NCBI GenBank assembly: GCA_022984795.1
Contig: JALIHJ010000069.1
Span: 5,001-69,000, forward strand
Length of the DNA stretch: 64,000 bases
Origin: Fabrea salina
Lineage: Eukaryota; Ciliophora; Heterotrichea; Heterotrichida; Fabreidae
Reading direction: 5' to 3'
Shown: positions 1 through 10,246 of the stretch, in pieces
How the letters are laid out: the number at the start of each line of letters is the position of its first letter
How positions within the stretch are numbered: the first letter of the stretch is position 1
Program-made: the position numbers and the translations under genes
Notes under the pieces: generated by a model
What the model was told of the DNA's origin: nothing
Seen by the model: only the letters and a program-made list of their open reading frames with translations
Database searches by the model: none

Positions 1-447
1 TAGTCTAAGTGGGAGCCCTGCGATCTTGAAAAACCACTACTCTTGATGTCACTTTACTTATCCATTGAAGTAGCAGCTTTCTGGCTTTATCCGCTAGGAT
101 GGAGACATAGTCAGGTAGGGAGTTTGGCTGGGGCGGCACATCTGTTAAACAATAACACAGGTGTCCTAAGGCAAGCTCAAAGAGAACAGAAATCTCTTGT
201 AGACCAAAAGGGGAAAAGCTTGCTTGATTTTGATTCTCAGTACGAATACAAACTGTGAAAGCATGGCCTATCGATCCTTTGCTTTTTAAAAGTCTTAAAC
301 CAGAGGTGTCAGAAAAATTACCACAGGGATAACTGGCTTGTGGCAGCCAAGCGTTCATAGCGACGTTGCTTTTTGATTCTTCGATGTCGGCTCTTCCTAT
401 CATTGCGAAGCAGAATTCGCCAAGTGTCGGATTGTTCACCCGCTAAT

Positions 448-502
<55 letters not shown>

Positions 503-835
503 ATGACTGATGTCGCTACAGTAATCTAACTCAGTACGAGAGGAACCGTTAGGTCAGATCACTGGTTCATGCAATTTCCTGACAAGGAAGTGTTGCGATG
601 CTATCATCTGCTTGATTATGGCTGAACGCCTCTAAGCCAGAATCAATGCTGGAAAGCGACGTCCTTCAGCTGTAAATGGAACAAGTAACTCAATTCCACT
701 GGACTTTCCAAACTACCAAACTACGGCTGAGACAAATCTTTTGCAGACCACTTAAATGGAACGAGGGATTGTAAGTATGAGAGTAAGCTTGTCTTACGAT
801 CTACTGAGATTCATCCTCCTTCCTTCGATTTGTCC
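1..835 (+). rRNA. Large-subunit (28S-like) rRNA, 3' portion
   Basis: The window opens inside the large-subunit rRNA. Recognisable landmarks are the peptidyl-transferase region (ACCACAGGGATAACTGGC near 319, and the stretch after it up to about 490) and the sarcin-ricin loop (AGTACGAGAGGAACC near 533). The 3' end is placed near 835 by likeness to the yeast end (TTACGATCTACTGAGATT ... CGATTTGT). The 5' part and any SSU/5.8S genes lie outside the window. No group I intron interrupts the conserved core. Open frames on either strand here are chance. The precise 3' end is uncertain by about 10 nt. Confidence 0.96.
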
Positions 836-1149
836 CCCCTCTTCTACCTCTGCTGGGGTTTTACTTAGTGCTTTGAATTATTTAAATAATTAGTCAGTGC
901 TTGGAATCTGACTCATAACAACCCAAGAATACAAGCTTATAAGTTATTATTTCAGAAAAAACTGATAACTACTGATAGTAACCTATTTGAGGTGGTTATT
1001 GGTGAAGTCCGTCAGGATGTTGTAAGAACCGAAGAAATGCTGTTTTTGAAAGACGGCAGATTATTAACAAAGTGGCAGTATATAGATATAAGTTTAATCA
1101 AGAGTTCTTAAACGACATATTCTAGACCATATTGATTATAATTACTAAG
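836..1149. other. Spacer after rRNA with possible gene relic
   Basis: No complete gene is visible in these 314 bases between the rRNA and the converging surface-protein gene. A plus-strand frame is open from 890 to a TAA at 1109-1111 (73 codons). It lacks an early ATG but has protein-like composition, for example LFEVVIGEVRQDVV and MLFLKDGRLLTKWQYIDIS. It could be the last exon of an unrecognised gene, a decayed gene end, or chance. A pyrimidine-rich run follows the rRNA end (832-850) and may belong to rRNA processing or termination, but nothing proves it. Confidence 0.35.
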
Positions 1150-4100
1150 TTAAGGGTGGTCTTCTTCACGAATAGACTTCAAGGTAAGTGGCTTCTCATT
1201 CCTGTATGGCTCATGGTCTTTGAATTCGAAGCCGAAAGGGACTGAAGTGAATAACTCTTTTGAAGTTGGAGATACATTGCACTTGGAGTACGAGTCAGTA
1301 GGCAGTGCTGCCTCAGGTCGCACCGGAGAAGTCTTTGGAGTTTTAACGAACAAACTACAAGTCAAGAAAAGCAAGAAACAAGTTCCCAGAAACACTGAGA
1401 CGGATAGAATGACTACCCAATTCAGTATTTGGACAGTTTTGGAAGATATGTCTGTGCTGTAAATCAACAGAATCATCCACACCACTAAAATCAGTGCTTC
1501 ACCTATAACGTTCATGAGATTTAGGAGTCTTCCTTGAAATGGGAAGTATTTCACTAAGTAAAGAAGCATCCCCAGACTCAGGGTTGCTCCTGTTAGCACC
1601 TGCAGCTTCCCTTGTAAGTAAAACAACCCAACCACTAATAGTAGTCTTCTCAAACAAAACACAGGATGGTACATTAGTCCACTTACTCCAGAGTCTTCTT
1701 TGAACTCCTTGAGCAAAGTTTTTATTGAGTCGTTGAATTGTTGATCAGGACTAAAGATGCGCTGCTTGTTTTTCTGAAGAAGCACAGTTAAGAAGAAAGG
1801 AGTAGTTACTGCAAGAAGTCCAAAAAGTGCTCCCAGTGAAAAGTTAAGGATCATAGTAAAGTCCCCAGAACTTAGGTTGGGTATTTCTTGGAGACTAATC
1901 AATGCTGCTGCTGCTACGAAAACGTAAACTTCAAGCCAGAGTCTTATCGAGTGGGATCGTTTAAACCTTCGGAGTTTTTTCTGGATAGCAGTTCTGTAGG
2001 CAGTTGGTTTAAATAAAAGGTAAGCAAGAACTACACAAGAAAAAATGGTGCAGAACACCAAACCAAAAGACACCATTTCACCAGCATTGAGTAGAAAGAG
2101 TGAACTAGTGAATCCGTAACTGTTCCAACTGCGAGGGTTGGGGTTTGAGTTATCCAAGTAGAGCCACTCCCCTGCATTGGGAATAAAATCAGGCGCAAAG
2201 AACATAAAGAACCCATAGAGTTCAGAGGGAAGTTCTTGAGTGACCAAAGCAAACAACGAAACTAGCTGTGCAGTATTTAGGAACACCCAGAAGTAGCCTT
2301 TTGTATTCTTGAAGAACAGAATCAGCAACGCAATGCCTCCTAGGACCCAGTAAAAGACTTTTCTGTTAAAGCTTTCTTCCTCACTTTCACTAGTAGAAAT
2401 TTCTAGTTCTAGTTCAATCTCATTACTGAGAAGACTAGCTCCACTCTGGCTTTTTAGCCCAGGATCTAATCTCAAAGTAAGTGTGTCGCTCTTATTCAGA
2501 GTCTTTGAGTAATTCAGGTCTAAACGATACTCAATGACAGAAACTGGATGCAAATTGATACTTACAACCACTGAAGTTTGGTCCTTCAGTTCGATGCTTA
2601 CCTGTGATTCGTTCAGATAAGTCACAAGGTTTTTACTGAAGGTTACCTTGATTCTTTCGTTGCTTTCTAGTTCTGCGGTCACTTCAAAGAACTTTTCAGT
2701 TTCGTTTGAGCACTTTCCTTTATAGACTTGATAGCCAGACAAGCATTCTAAGCATTGTTCTGAGTTACAAACTTTACAATTCTCTGGGCACTCTGAGCAA
2801 GTTAAGGGGCTATTTGACCCAGCATAGTACTGCTCTTTGCACTCACAAGTGTTTTCTTGGTTAACTTGTGCGTTTGTGTCTTTACAAGTTTTGCAGTCAT
2901 ATTTGGAACTGCCTGTACAAGTCCCGCAGTCGGAATGGCAAGCTACACAAGACTTGGTTGATTCTTCGTAAAATTCTGCTTCTTCACAAATGCTTTCACA
3001 CTCCCCAGATTTCATTTGGAATCCCTTCTCAGAAATATTTTCACAAACACCTGAGTCATTCATTTGAAAGCCTTCTTCACAAGAGCACTCCCCGTCTGAT
3101 AGTTGGGCTGAAGAGTCTTTGCAAGAAGTGCAGTCTGAACTACTAGGCCCAGTGCATCCTTTACAAGACACGTGGCACTCTTCACATACTCCTGAACTAT
3201 CCATGTACAACCCTTCTTCACAAGAGCACTCCCCGTCTGATAGTTGGGCTGAAGAGTCTTTGCAAGAGGTGCAGTCTGATCTACTAGGCCCAGTGCATTC
3301 TTTGCAAGACACGTGGCACTCTTCACATACTCCTGAATCTTCAAAGTAGTCTTCTGAGCATTTGCAAGTGCCAGAAATTGCAGTCCTCTTAGAGTCAGTA
3401 CAAGCTGTACATTCTGAGTTAGAAGGACCTGTACACTCTGAGCAATCGCTGTGGCATTCTTCACACACCTCTCCGTTAGGATAGTAACCAGAAGGGCATG
3501 CTGCAGAACACAACTTAGAAGGAGTTAAATAGTAACCTGGGCTGCAGTCTTGGCATTCAGAAGTGTTATAGCACAAATCGCAGTTGCCCACACAAGTGGG
3601 GTCAAAACTGCAAGACTCAGACACAGGGTCATACTCATAAGGGGAACAGTAATCCATTCGGGAGCCAGCGCAGGTGCTAGGGTCCATGCTTTGAGTGCAT
3701 AACTCATTGCAGTCTTCATGACAACTTATGCAAGAGTCAGGGTCGTTAGAGCGGCAGCTTTTGCCTCCACAGTTGCAGTTTTGGTTGCAATCGGAAGTTT
3801 TGAGAGGGTCTTCGCAATCAGGAATGCACTCATCGGTTTCTTGGGGACAGACTCCAAGGCAACTAGCAAGAAGACAGCCTAAATTTAAGGCGTTCAAAAG
3901 ACTTCCAGAGTCGGTGTCAGGGTCGTCGTAAATAATCATTCTGTATATGAAACCCTGAAACCCGTTTGACCCACTTCCGTTCATTCCTAGTCTGCTTAAG
4001 TTGTCTTTTGAGTCGTTCCAGTCGTTTGAGTAAAACTGAGAAGTTAGGTCTATTTCATTCCTACTTACTCTCAGAAATCCGGAGTTGACAATCATCTTGA

Positions 4101-4575
4101 CATTGCTCCATCGATCTTAATAGAAATTACTAAAAACCAAAGTACTGAAGTCGGTGTCTCCGTCTAGGTACTTTCCTTCAATATTTGAACTAGTTGCGTA
4201 GAAGGAAATCAAATCCTTACTAGGATTAGAAGGGTCAAACTTTGAGTAAAGCTGACCTTGGGTTTTAGGAAAGACCCACATGTCAATGATGAAGTCTTTG
4301 GGGATGAGCAGAGGCTCCTTGACTATGGAGTTAGGGGGCAAGGTTACAACGGAAGACCCACTGAAATGGGCTCCTCTGTCCGTCCAAATGACGTCCGAGC
4401 CGCCTTCACCCAAGGAATTCCCACTGACTGCGTGGTAAGAAGATGCTTGGTCAAACGCTGCTTGCCCTATAGCTTCAAAAAACTTGTACTCAACGAGTTT
4501 CGCTGACTAAACATTACCTGCAAGTAGAGTTCTTAAAGTCAGTAAGAGAGTTACTGCGTTAATAGCCTTTGACAT
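1150..4575 (-). CDS. Cys-rich (furin-like repeat) multi-pass surface protein with LamG-like N-terminus
   Basis: Three exons joined by two 15-nt introns give about 1,131 residues. The start ATG (4573-4575) opens a signal peptide (MSKAINAVTLLLTLRTLLA). Next comes a concanavalin/laminin-G-like domain (about 22-200; FIIDMWVF, RWSNVKMIVNSG). A long Cys-rich region (about 217-613) carries furin/GF-receptor type repeats such as CEECHVSCKECTGPS, including one nearly exact 141-bp duplication. A beta-rich stretch (about 613-720) is followed by several membrane helices (about 730-1070) and a short cytoplasmic tail. This architecture is common among ciliate surface proteins of unknown function; adhesion or sensing would be inference. 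It converges on the rRNA and is related to the disrupted gene at 62071. Confidence 0.85.
3072..3340 (-). repeat. Tandem 141-bp (47-codon) repeat within the Cys-rich region
   Basis: Two adjacent copies (about 3072-3212 and 3213-3340) are nearly identical at the DNA level. They encode units of the form ECHVSCK(E/G)CTGPS followed by DCTSCKDSSAQLSDGECSC. The other repeats in this protein share only the Cys spacing, so this pair looks like a recent duplication or a gene-converted pair. Confidence 0.85.
4116..4130 (-). other. 15-nt intron 2 of the Cys-rich surface protein
   Basis: GTAATTTCTATTAAG on the minus strand. Splicing gives ...STLVFNRWSNVKMIV..., a good LamG-like strand. Retention gives an in-frame TAA. 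Confidence 0.9.
4503..4517 (-). other. 15-nt intron 1 of the Cys-rich surface protein
   Basis: GTAATGTTTAGTCAG read on the minus strand. Removing it joins the signal peptide to the LamG-like domain in frame; retaining it gives an in-frame TAG. An A at position 10 could be the branch point. Confidence 0.9.
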
Positions 4576-4951
4576 ATTTATTAAACGACTATCTAGCAAC
4601 TAATTAGAGTTAATTGTTTAAAGAACTTCCCACAGAAAGATTAGTAATTAATCCACGGAAGAAACTAAGTTTAAATTTAATTATGATCTAGAAGGTATAT
4701 GAGGTCAGAAACAAAAACTGGAAAAAAACGGAAAAGGTAAGCTGAACATAACAAACTAAGAATTAGTCGAGAAACTGAAACTAGTAAAAGAAACACTAGA
4801 GAGGAACTGACAGTGCAATTAATCAGGAAAGTGCAGTTTTTGTTGGAATTCTATATTTCATCTTAAAGCATTCAAAGCAGAACCGGATAATAATAACTAA
4901 ACCAGAAAGGTTTCTTCAACTCAAGCTTCTTTTGATAATTATAGAATCTAA
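4576..4951. other. 376-bp AT-rich spacer between two minus-strand genes
   Basis: This is the longest gene-free stretch in the left half. It should hold the promoter of the surface-protein gene and the 3' end of the ankyrin gene. A plus-strand reading from ATG 4699 is interrupted by one TAA and ends at 4866. Its second half (TREELTVQLIRKVQFLLEFY) looks protein-like, but no 15-nt intron removes the stop, so I do not call a gene. Nothing else is recognisable. Confidence 0.4.
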
Positions 4952-5353
4952 TTAAACAAGGAACTCAACCAGTTCTCTTAAGATAAACTTTCCAAATTTC
5001 AATTTATTCATCTTCCAAACCCACAGTGTGGGCTTAGTGACTTCCCAGCGAACCAGTTTTCTGAGAAAAGCATATATAAGCACATTTCCTTTAGTAAGTG
5101 CATAGTCATGGGCATAGTTTCCCCTTAACTAATCAAAACTTACGTTGGTGGCGTTTGGGTTAGCTCCTGACTTGAGAAGCAAAACAACTACTTCTAGGTG
5201 TCCCTTCAAGCTTGCTTTCATGAGTGGGGTTTGCCTATGGATGTCAAAACAGTTAGGGTCAGTGCCTTCTTCAAGAATACTTTGGACAAGTTTAGCTTCG
5301 CCGTCGTAACAAGCAATGTGCAGCATGTTTTCCCGAGTAGTTTTGCTAAGCAT
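4952..5353 (-). CDS. Small ankyrin-repeat protein
   Basis: Two exons with one 15-nt intron encode 128 residues. Exon 1 holds two ankyrin repeats with the canonical turns (NMLHIACYDGEAKLVQSILE and RQTPLMKASLKGHLEVVVLL). After splicing, a third repeat begins (NPNATNLRGNYAHDYALTKG), followed by a basic, Trp-containing tail not matched to a known domain. Ankyrin repeats mediate protein binding; no partner is implied. Its ATG (5351-5353) lies only 12 bp from the ATG of the divergent TPR-RCC1 gene. The spliced stop is TAA. Confidence 0.8.
5129..5143 (-). other. 15-nt intron of the ankyrin gene
   Basis: GTAAGTTTTGATTAG on the minus strand. Its own last three bases form an in-frame TAG if retained. 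Removal restores the third ankyrin repeat. Confidence 0.9.
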
Positions 5354-5365
5354 GGTTTATTAAGA
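5354..5365. promoter_or_regulatory. 12-bp divergent spacer (ankyrin / TPR-RCC1)
   Basis: Only GGTTTATTAAGA separates the two outward-facing ATGs. It contains the TTATTA core that also lies in other divergent spacers of this window. Promoter elements must sit here or inside the coding regions. Confidence 0.5.
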
Positions 5366-8284
5366 ATGGGAACAGGCAGTTCAGCTATTGAGAAAACCAA
5401 AAACATAGGCAACCAGTACTTCGCTAAGCAAGAGTACGACAAAGCAGTTTCTGCGTACTCTAAGGCCCTTAGGTACGATGAGTTTAACCCAGTGCTGCTG
5501 AGCAATAGGTGCTTTTGTTACTTAAAAACTGGGAAACTTAAGCTAGCGTTAGAGGATGCTTTGGCTTGTGTTAAGGCAAAAAGGGACTGGAACAAAGCCT
5601 ACTATAGACTAGCAAGTGTTTTTTGGGAACTAAACTGCAAGGTAGAGGCTCTTTTCTACTTCAAAATTGCGCATAACTTAAACAGCTCTGACGAAACCAC
5701 AAAAAACAGAATTCAAGAAATAGAAAGTCAAGTCCAGGAAACTGAAAGGGGAAAAGGGAACTTACTAGAGTGGAGTGAAAGTTTTTACAGACCCAAAGTG
5801 CTGAAGAATTTTATTGAGACCCAAATTTCAGAAGTGTAATTTAAACTTAGAGCTTGCGGTATTGGCCACACTGTTGGACTTACAAGCAGAGGAGATGTGG
5901 TGTGTTGGGGCGATAATTCAAAAGGCCAGTTGGGTGGACAAGGATTGGTGGGGATTCAAAGTGTTTGTGCAGGTGGTGCGCATTCACTTGCAGTTTCTTT
6001 AGAAGGGGAAGTGTGGGGGTGGGGACTAAACACAATGAACCAACTAGGCAGAGGTCCCGATGTGGTTTGGAAACCTTTAGTTATAGCCCAGGAAGTTGAA
6101 GGGTGTGCAGCAGGCTTGGCACACACGTTTTTGGTGGCTAAGGGAAAAGTCAGGGGAGCGGGTTGGAATTCTTCAGGACAAGTAGGAGTGGGGCACCTTG
6201 ACAATGTTGTAGAGTTCACTCCTTTAGAGGGACTTCCGAAAGTAACTTATGTGTCTTGCGGGGCAGCCCACAGTGTTTTTGTAGCAGAGGGAGTTTGGAG
6301 CACAGGAGCTAATTCATGCGGGCAGTTGGGCTTAGGTCATAATGAGGATGTGAGTCTGCCTAGCTTAGTGACTGCTAACATCAGTGAAACTGAGATTTCA
6401 ATTAGTAGATGTGGAGAGGAGTTTACTATCTTAATCAGTACAGCCAATGAAGTTTTTGGGTGTGGTTTAGGCAATGTGGGCCAAATGGGAGATGCAAGGA
6501 ACTCAATGTTTAACGTTCCTACTTTAATCAGGGAAATGGAGCCTAGACTAGGAGCAGAAGAAGTAGCGTGCACTAAGTCCCAAGTCCTTGCAATCACTAG
6601 AAACGGGCAAACCTACTCCTGGGGCATTTCTTCAAGTTTTTCTGAAACTAAGCCGAGACCCCCCACCTTGATTCCGGCTTTAAAAGCCAAGGAAGTAAAG
6701 ACAATAGCTTGTCTTAGAGACTCCTTTGTAATAGCTCTGAAGCACCCAGAGCAGAGGTACTGCTATGCTTCAGGAATTCCTTTGAAGCCTTTAACTGCAG
6801 GCAAGAAGCACTTAGTTTCACTTACTTTGGTGAACAATGACAGACAGTTCATTACTTCTCCAGGAGACAGAGTCACAGCTGTGTGCTTTGATGAGGAAAC
6901 TGGAACTAACTCAGAGGGGCAAGTGGGTGTTTACTACGACATATCTAGATATATCATAGAAATAACTGCTAACAAAGCGGGAAACCATAAAGTTTATGTG
7001 TTTGTGAATTCTTTGGAAATAGCCAACTCGCCTTTTCTGATAAGTGTAGCAGCTGCTAAGTTGGCATACTGCAAAGCCTACTTGCCTTTGACTTCAATCA
7101 GACAGCAAGAAAACAAACTTGTTTTGTACGCAGGAGGAGCAGTAGTTATTACTTTAGAAGGGTATGACAGGTTTGGGAACAGCTGTGAAGAGTCAACTGA
7201 ACTGGAGAAGTCAGACATAGAAATAACAGGAACTCGGGTAGAGCACAGCTTGGTGGAAAGAGAAAATGGCATTTACAAAGTAAGTGTCAAGTGCTTGGAA
7301 GCAGGAGAAAAAAAGCTTTATTTAAAAGCTAAAGGAACTTTGGTGGAAGTGGTTTACCAAGACTTAGTAATTCAAGAGGACCAGCAAATCCAAATAGTGG
7401 ACGCCTACAAAACAGAGGCAATTGACTTAATAGTTTTGCCTGCAGTTTACAGTGAGACTTTTGTGAGAGGACTCAAAGACTCCTACAGAGCAGGGGAAAC
7501 AGTGAGTTTTGACTTAGTAAACTTAGATGAATACGGAAACAGAACTTGGTTTGCAGAGGACTTGGACTTAAACATAACAAGGTATGGGTCCAACATAAGT
7601 TTTGAACAAGAAAAAAGTCCAAGCAGCACTTACACAACATTCTTTTTTAAGGCTGAAAAGTCAGGTGTGTACAAGGTTGCAGCAAACTACCAAAACAAAA
7701 ACGTTGTGACTAGGGTGTTTAGTGTTGAGCCAGACACTGCTTGCAAAGCAACGTGGGAAGGAAACGGACTGCAGAGTTGTGCTTTTACCGATCCGCCTGT
7801 GCAGAAGTTTATCTACTTTAAGTTTTATGACCAGTTTGGGAACCCAACAAACTCAGAAAACTTTAGTTTCCAAGTATCCGACTCTGAAAACACTAGTTTT
7901 GAAATACATGCTGCTGAGTACGGAGTAGAAGTTACTTACCAAGTTTATAAACAAGGAACTTACCAAGTGAACTGCTGTTTTGGGAACCTCGCAGTCCCTG
8001 GGTTCCCTGCAGAATTTAGCTTTGAAGAGCACCAAAGAGCCCAAGAAACACCCACTCCTGAAGAAGTTCCAGTAGTCCAGACATTAAGTAACTCCCAAAA
8101 CAAAGAAGATATCATTGAAGCAGAGAAGCGTAAGAGAATAATGGACAGAATCAGGAACCAAGAAGTAGTTCGCAAAAGAGCCCAACAAGCACTTATGGAC
8201 CTTTACAAGTCAAAAGCTAACAAAGAGCCCAAGAAGTGGAAAAGAACTGGAGGTGGGTTTGTAGTTCCTTTTGAAAATAAATAA
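5366..8284 (+). CDS. TPR - RCC1 - filamin-repeat fusion protein
   Basis: Two exons joined by a 15-nt intron give 967 residues. Residues 1-125 are three TPR motifs of the HOP type (IEKTKNIGNQYFAKQEYDKA). About 157-465 are RCC1 propeller repeats (VACGIGHTVGL, VVCWGDNSKGQLG). About 490-885 contain four Ig-like filamin/ABP280-type repeats (GNHKVYVFVNSLEIANSPF, FKFYDQFGNPTNSENFSFQV). The tail (890-967) is charged and helical. TPR binds chaperone or peptide tails, RCC1 propellers bind proteins or chromatin, and filamin repeats occur in actin-linked scaffolds, so a scaffold role is likely but untested. The ATG at 5366 was chosen because the frame upstream overlaps the ankyrin gene. The stop touches the next ATG. 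Confidence 0.85.
5836..5850 (+). other. 15-nt intron of the TPR-RCC1-filamin gene
   Basis: GTAATTTAAACTTAG. Retention gives TAA right after the TPR part. Splicing joins GAAGT to AGCTTGC and produces EVACGIGHTVGL, a perfect start to an RCC1 repeat, which is strong evidence that the two parts form one gene. Confidence 0.92.
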
Positions 8285-9364
8285 ATGGAAACTTTAGAAT
8301 TTGACGGGTCCCTTTATGAAGGAGGAGGGCAAATACTAAGAGTGGGAGTGTCCTTAGCAATTATCAAACGCATGCCAGTTAGGATTTACAACATAAGAGC
8401 TAACCGACCAAAACCAGGACTAGCTAGTTCTCATATGACTGCCATGAAGTTAGCTTGTGAACTGTGCAATGGCCAAATTGAAGGAAACCAAGTAGGCTCC
8501 TCAGGGATTCACTTGGTCCCTAACACACTGTGCAGAGGAGCTTTTTCGGGCGACTGCGGAACTGCAGGGAGCGTGACACTAATGCTCCAGGCCTTGCTGC
8601 CTCCAATAGTAAAGAGTTACTGCAGTGAATACTCACAGGAAGCTACAACTCTAGTGTTAAAGGGTGGAACAGATGTGGGGTTTTCGCCTCCCAGCCATTT
8701 TACATCAGAAGTGCTCAGGCCCTTTCTTTCGAAGATGGGAGTTAACTTTGACTACCAAGTAGACCAAAGGGGGTTCTACCCCAGAGGTGGAGGCCAAGTA
8801 ACTGTAAGAGTGCACCCTGTTGAAGCAGTTTCTGGAGTTGAGCTCTTGGATCAGGGAGATTCTTTAGATTTTCGTGCACAAATTGACTTTAGTCCTACTA
8901 GAAGAAGGATCAAGGGGGGGATTTCAGACCATGACTACATTTCAAGAGTACTGAAAGCACTGAAGTAAAGCATAAATAGGTCCGAACTGAGGATTTCGTC
9001 TTCAAGGGTAGACTTGAACGAAGTAAATGCCTACTGCAGAGGTATGGTTATAAACGTTTGGGCTGTTTCAGACAACGGAACTATTTTGCACTACTCAAGT
9101 CCTGCTGACTATAATGTGGCGCCTGAGAGGCTAGTTGAGAGCTTAAGTAAGGAACTGGTTGAAACTGTAAATAGCGGGGCCTGTGTGGATAATTACTTAC
9201 AAGACCAGTTGTTGGTGTTTATGGCAATGGCAAGTTCGCCAAGCGCAATGAAGATCCATAAGTTGACTTTGCACTCAGAAGCAGTGATAAGCCTGATAAA
9301 CCAGTCAGAGTTGGCAAGAGTTGAAGTTGATGGAAGCGTTATTAGGGTGTATCCAAATAATTAA
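8285..9364 (+). CDS. RTCA: RNA 3'-terminal phosphate cyclase (RtcA family)
   Basis: Two exons with a 15-nt intron encode 354 residues, the usual family length. The enzyme uses ATP to convert an RNA 3'-phosphate to a 2',3'-cyclic phosphate. Visible features are the N-terminal EGGGQILRVGVSLA, GLASSHMTAMKLACELC, the glycine-rich RGFYPRGGGQV near residue 165, DNYLQDQLLVFMAMA, and the likely nucleophilic His (about H325) in LTLHSEAV, equivalent to E. coli His309. Its ATG follows the previous TAA with no gap. Its own stop overlaps the stop of the convergent gene in a TTAA. RtcA rather than the non-catalytic Rcl1 branch is favoured because the His is kept. Confidence 0.93.
8965..8979 (+). other. 15-nt intron of the RtcA gene
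   Basis: GTAAAGCATAAATAG. Retention gives an immediate TAA. Splicing yields ALKSELRISSSRVDLNEVNAY and rejoins the two halves of the cyclase. Confidence 0.92.
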
Positions 9365-10227
9365 TTAGGATTTAAGATAATGAAACCAGAGTCACTGTCT
9401 TCAGTTTCTAGCTGTTTAATTTTTTCAGGAGAACAAGAGTCAGACATGATGAGTTTAACTGATTCTGCATAGTCAGTTTCGAGTTGGGCAAGTTTGGCAG
9501 AAAACTCTTTATTTTCGCGTGAGTACTTTTCAATGGCTTTGTGGATAACTAAACTAGGGGCATCTTCACAGTGCAACAAAGCGTACTTTTCAAAGACTTT
9601 TTGTTTTTCGAACTCTATTTGTTCAGCAATGAGTGAAGTGAGTTGGTGGTAAGAGGGTCTGGAGGAAGCAGGGTGTTTAGCTTCCTGGATTTTGCGGTAA
9701 ACAAGGCGTTGTTCCCTGAGTCTGATTTCGGACATCACTTTCAAAACAAAATTAGGAGTGACAAACTCAGGAAGTGGAGACTCCATAGTAGGAATGATGC
9801 CTCTGTAAGCCTTTTCAAGGGCTTCTTGCATTTCCTTGACAATTGACTGGATTTCTTTGTCTTGAAGGAACTCTTGTTGGTAAGCCCTGCGCACTTCTTT
9901 TTCGTTGGTGTCCCAGCGTTTGTACACTTTTTCTTCAATTTGGCGGATTTGAGATTCAACTGGAGAATTGGACCTGATTATTTCGCGCAAAAGTTCAGGT
10001 TCTAAACTGCTGCCGAATTCCTCTTTGATGGTTTGTGCTATTGATCCAAGCGAAACAAAGGCCGACGTAAGTTCCCGTCGAAGCTCTTTCAGCACCTCCA
10101 GCACTTGTTCCCGAGTGACTTTCCTCTTGCGTCTTTCAGTGACTTTTCCGTCGTCAGAAAGAAACAGTGCTACAAACCCCAAACCAATCCCCGCACATGT
10201 CCCTCCTAATATCCATTTTAGTGACAT
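9361..10227 (-). CDS. Membrane-anchored helical protein, unknown
   Basis: 288 residues, no recognised family. One hydrophobic segment lies at the N-terminus (about 5-23, WILGGTCAGIGLGFVALFLS). A basic patch follows (ERRKRKVTREQ), and the rest is strongly charged and predicted helical by eye, so a signal-anchored or tail-in protein with a cytoplasmic helical domain is plausible. The TAA overlaps the RtcA stop in the opposite direction (shared TTAA 9361-9364). The NAA60 gene lies 19 bp upstream on the same strand. Confidence 0.75.
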   Translation of the reverse strand: MSLKWILGGTCAGIGLGFVALFLSDDGKVTERRKRKVTREQVLEVLKELRRELTSAFVSLGSIAQTIKEEFGSSLEPELLREIIRSNSPVESQIRQIEEKVYKRWDTNEKEVRRAYQQEFLQDKEIQSIVKEMQEALEKAYRGIIPTMESPLPEFVTPNFVLKVMSEIRLREQRLVYRKIQEAKHPASSRPSYHQLTSLIAEQIEFEKQKVFEKYALLHCEDAPSLVIHKAIEKYSRENKEFSAKLAQLETDYAESVKLIMSDSCSPEKIKQLETEDSDSGFIILNPN

Positions 10228-10246
10228 TTACTTAGTTTCAACTCCA

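Noticed and set aside
5-439. Open frames on both strands inside the first 440 bases
   Set aside because: They lie in the conserved core of the large-subunit rRNA, so they are chance frames.
2868-3464. Overlapping frames with repeats on both strands in the Cys-rich gene
   Set aside because: Shadows of the 141-bp coding repeat in other frames.
4699-4866. Possible small spliced plus-strand gene (MRSETKTGKKRKR ... ELTVQLIRKVQFLLEFY)
   Set aside because: Removing the internal TAA needs a 24-nt intron, unlike the uniform 15-nt introns; no homology is recognisable.
5198-5365. Longer N-terminus for the TPR-RCC1 protein from an upstream ATG
   Set aside because: It would overlap the ankyrin gene on the other strand; the TPR homology begins just after the ATG at 5366.
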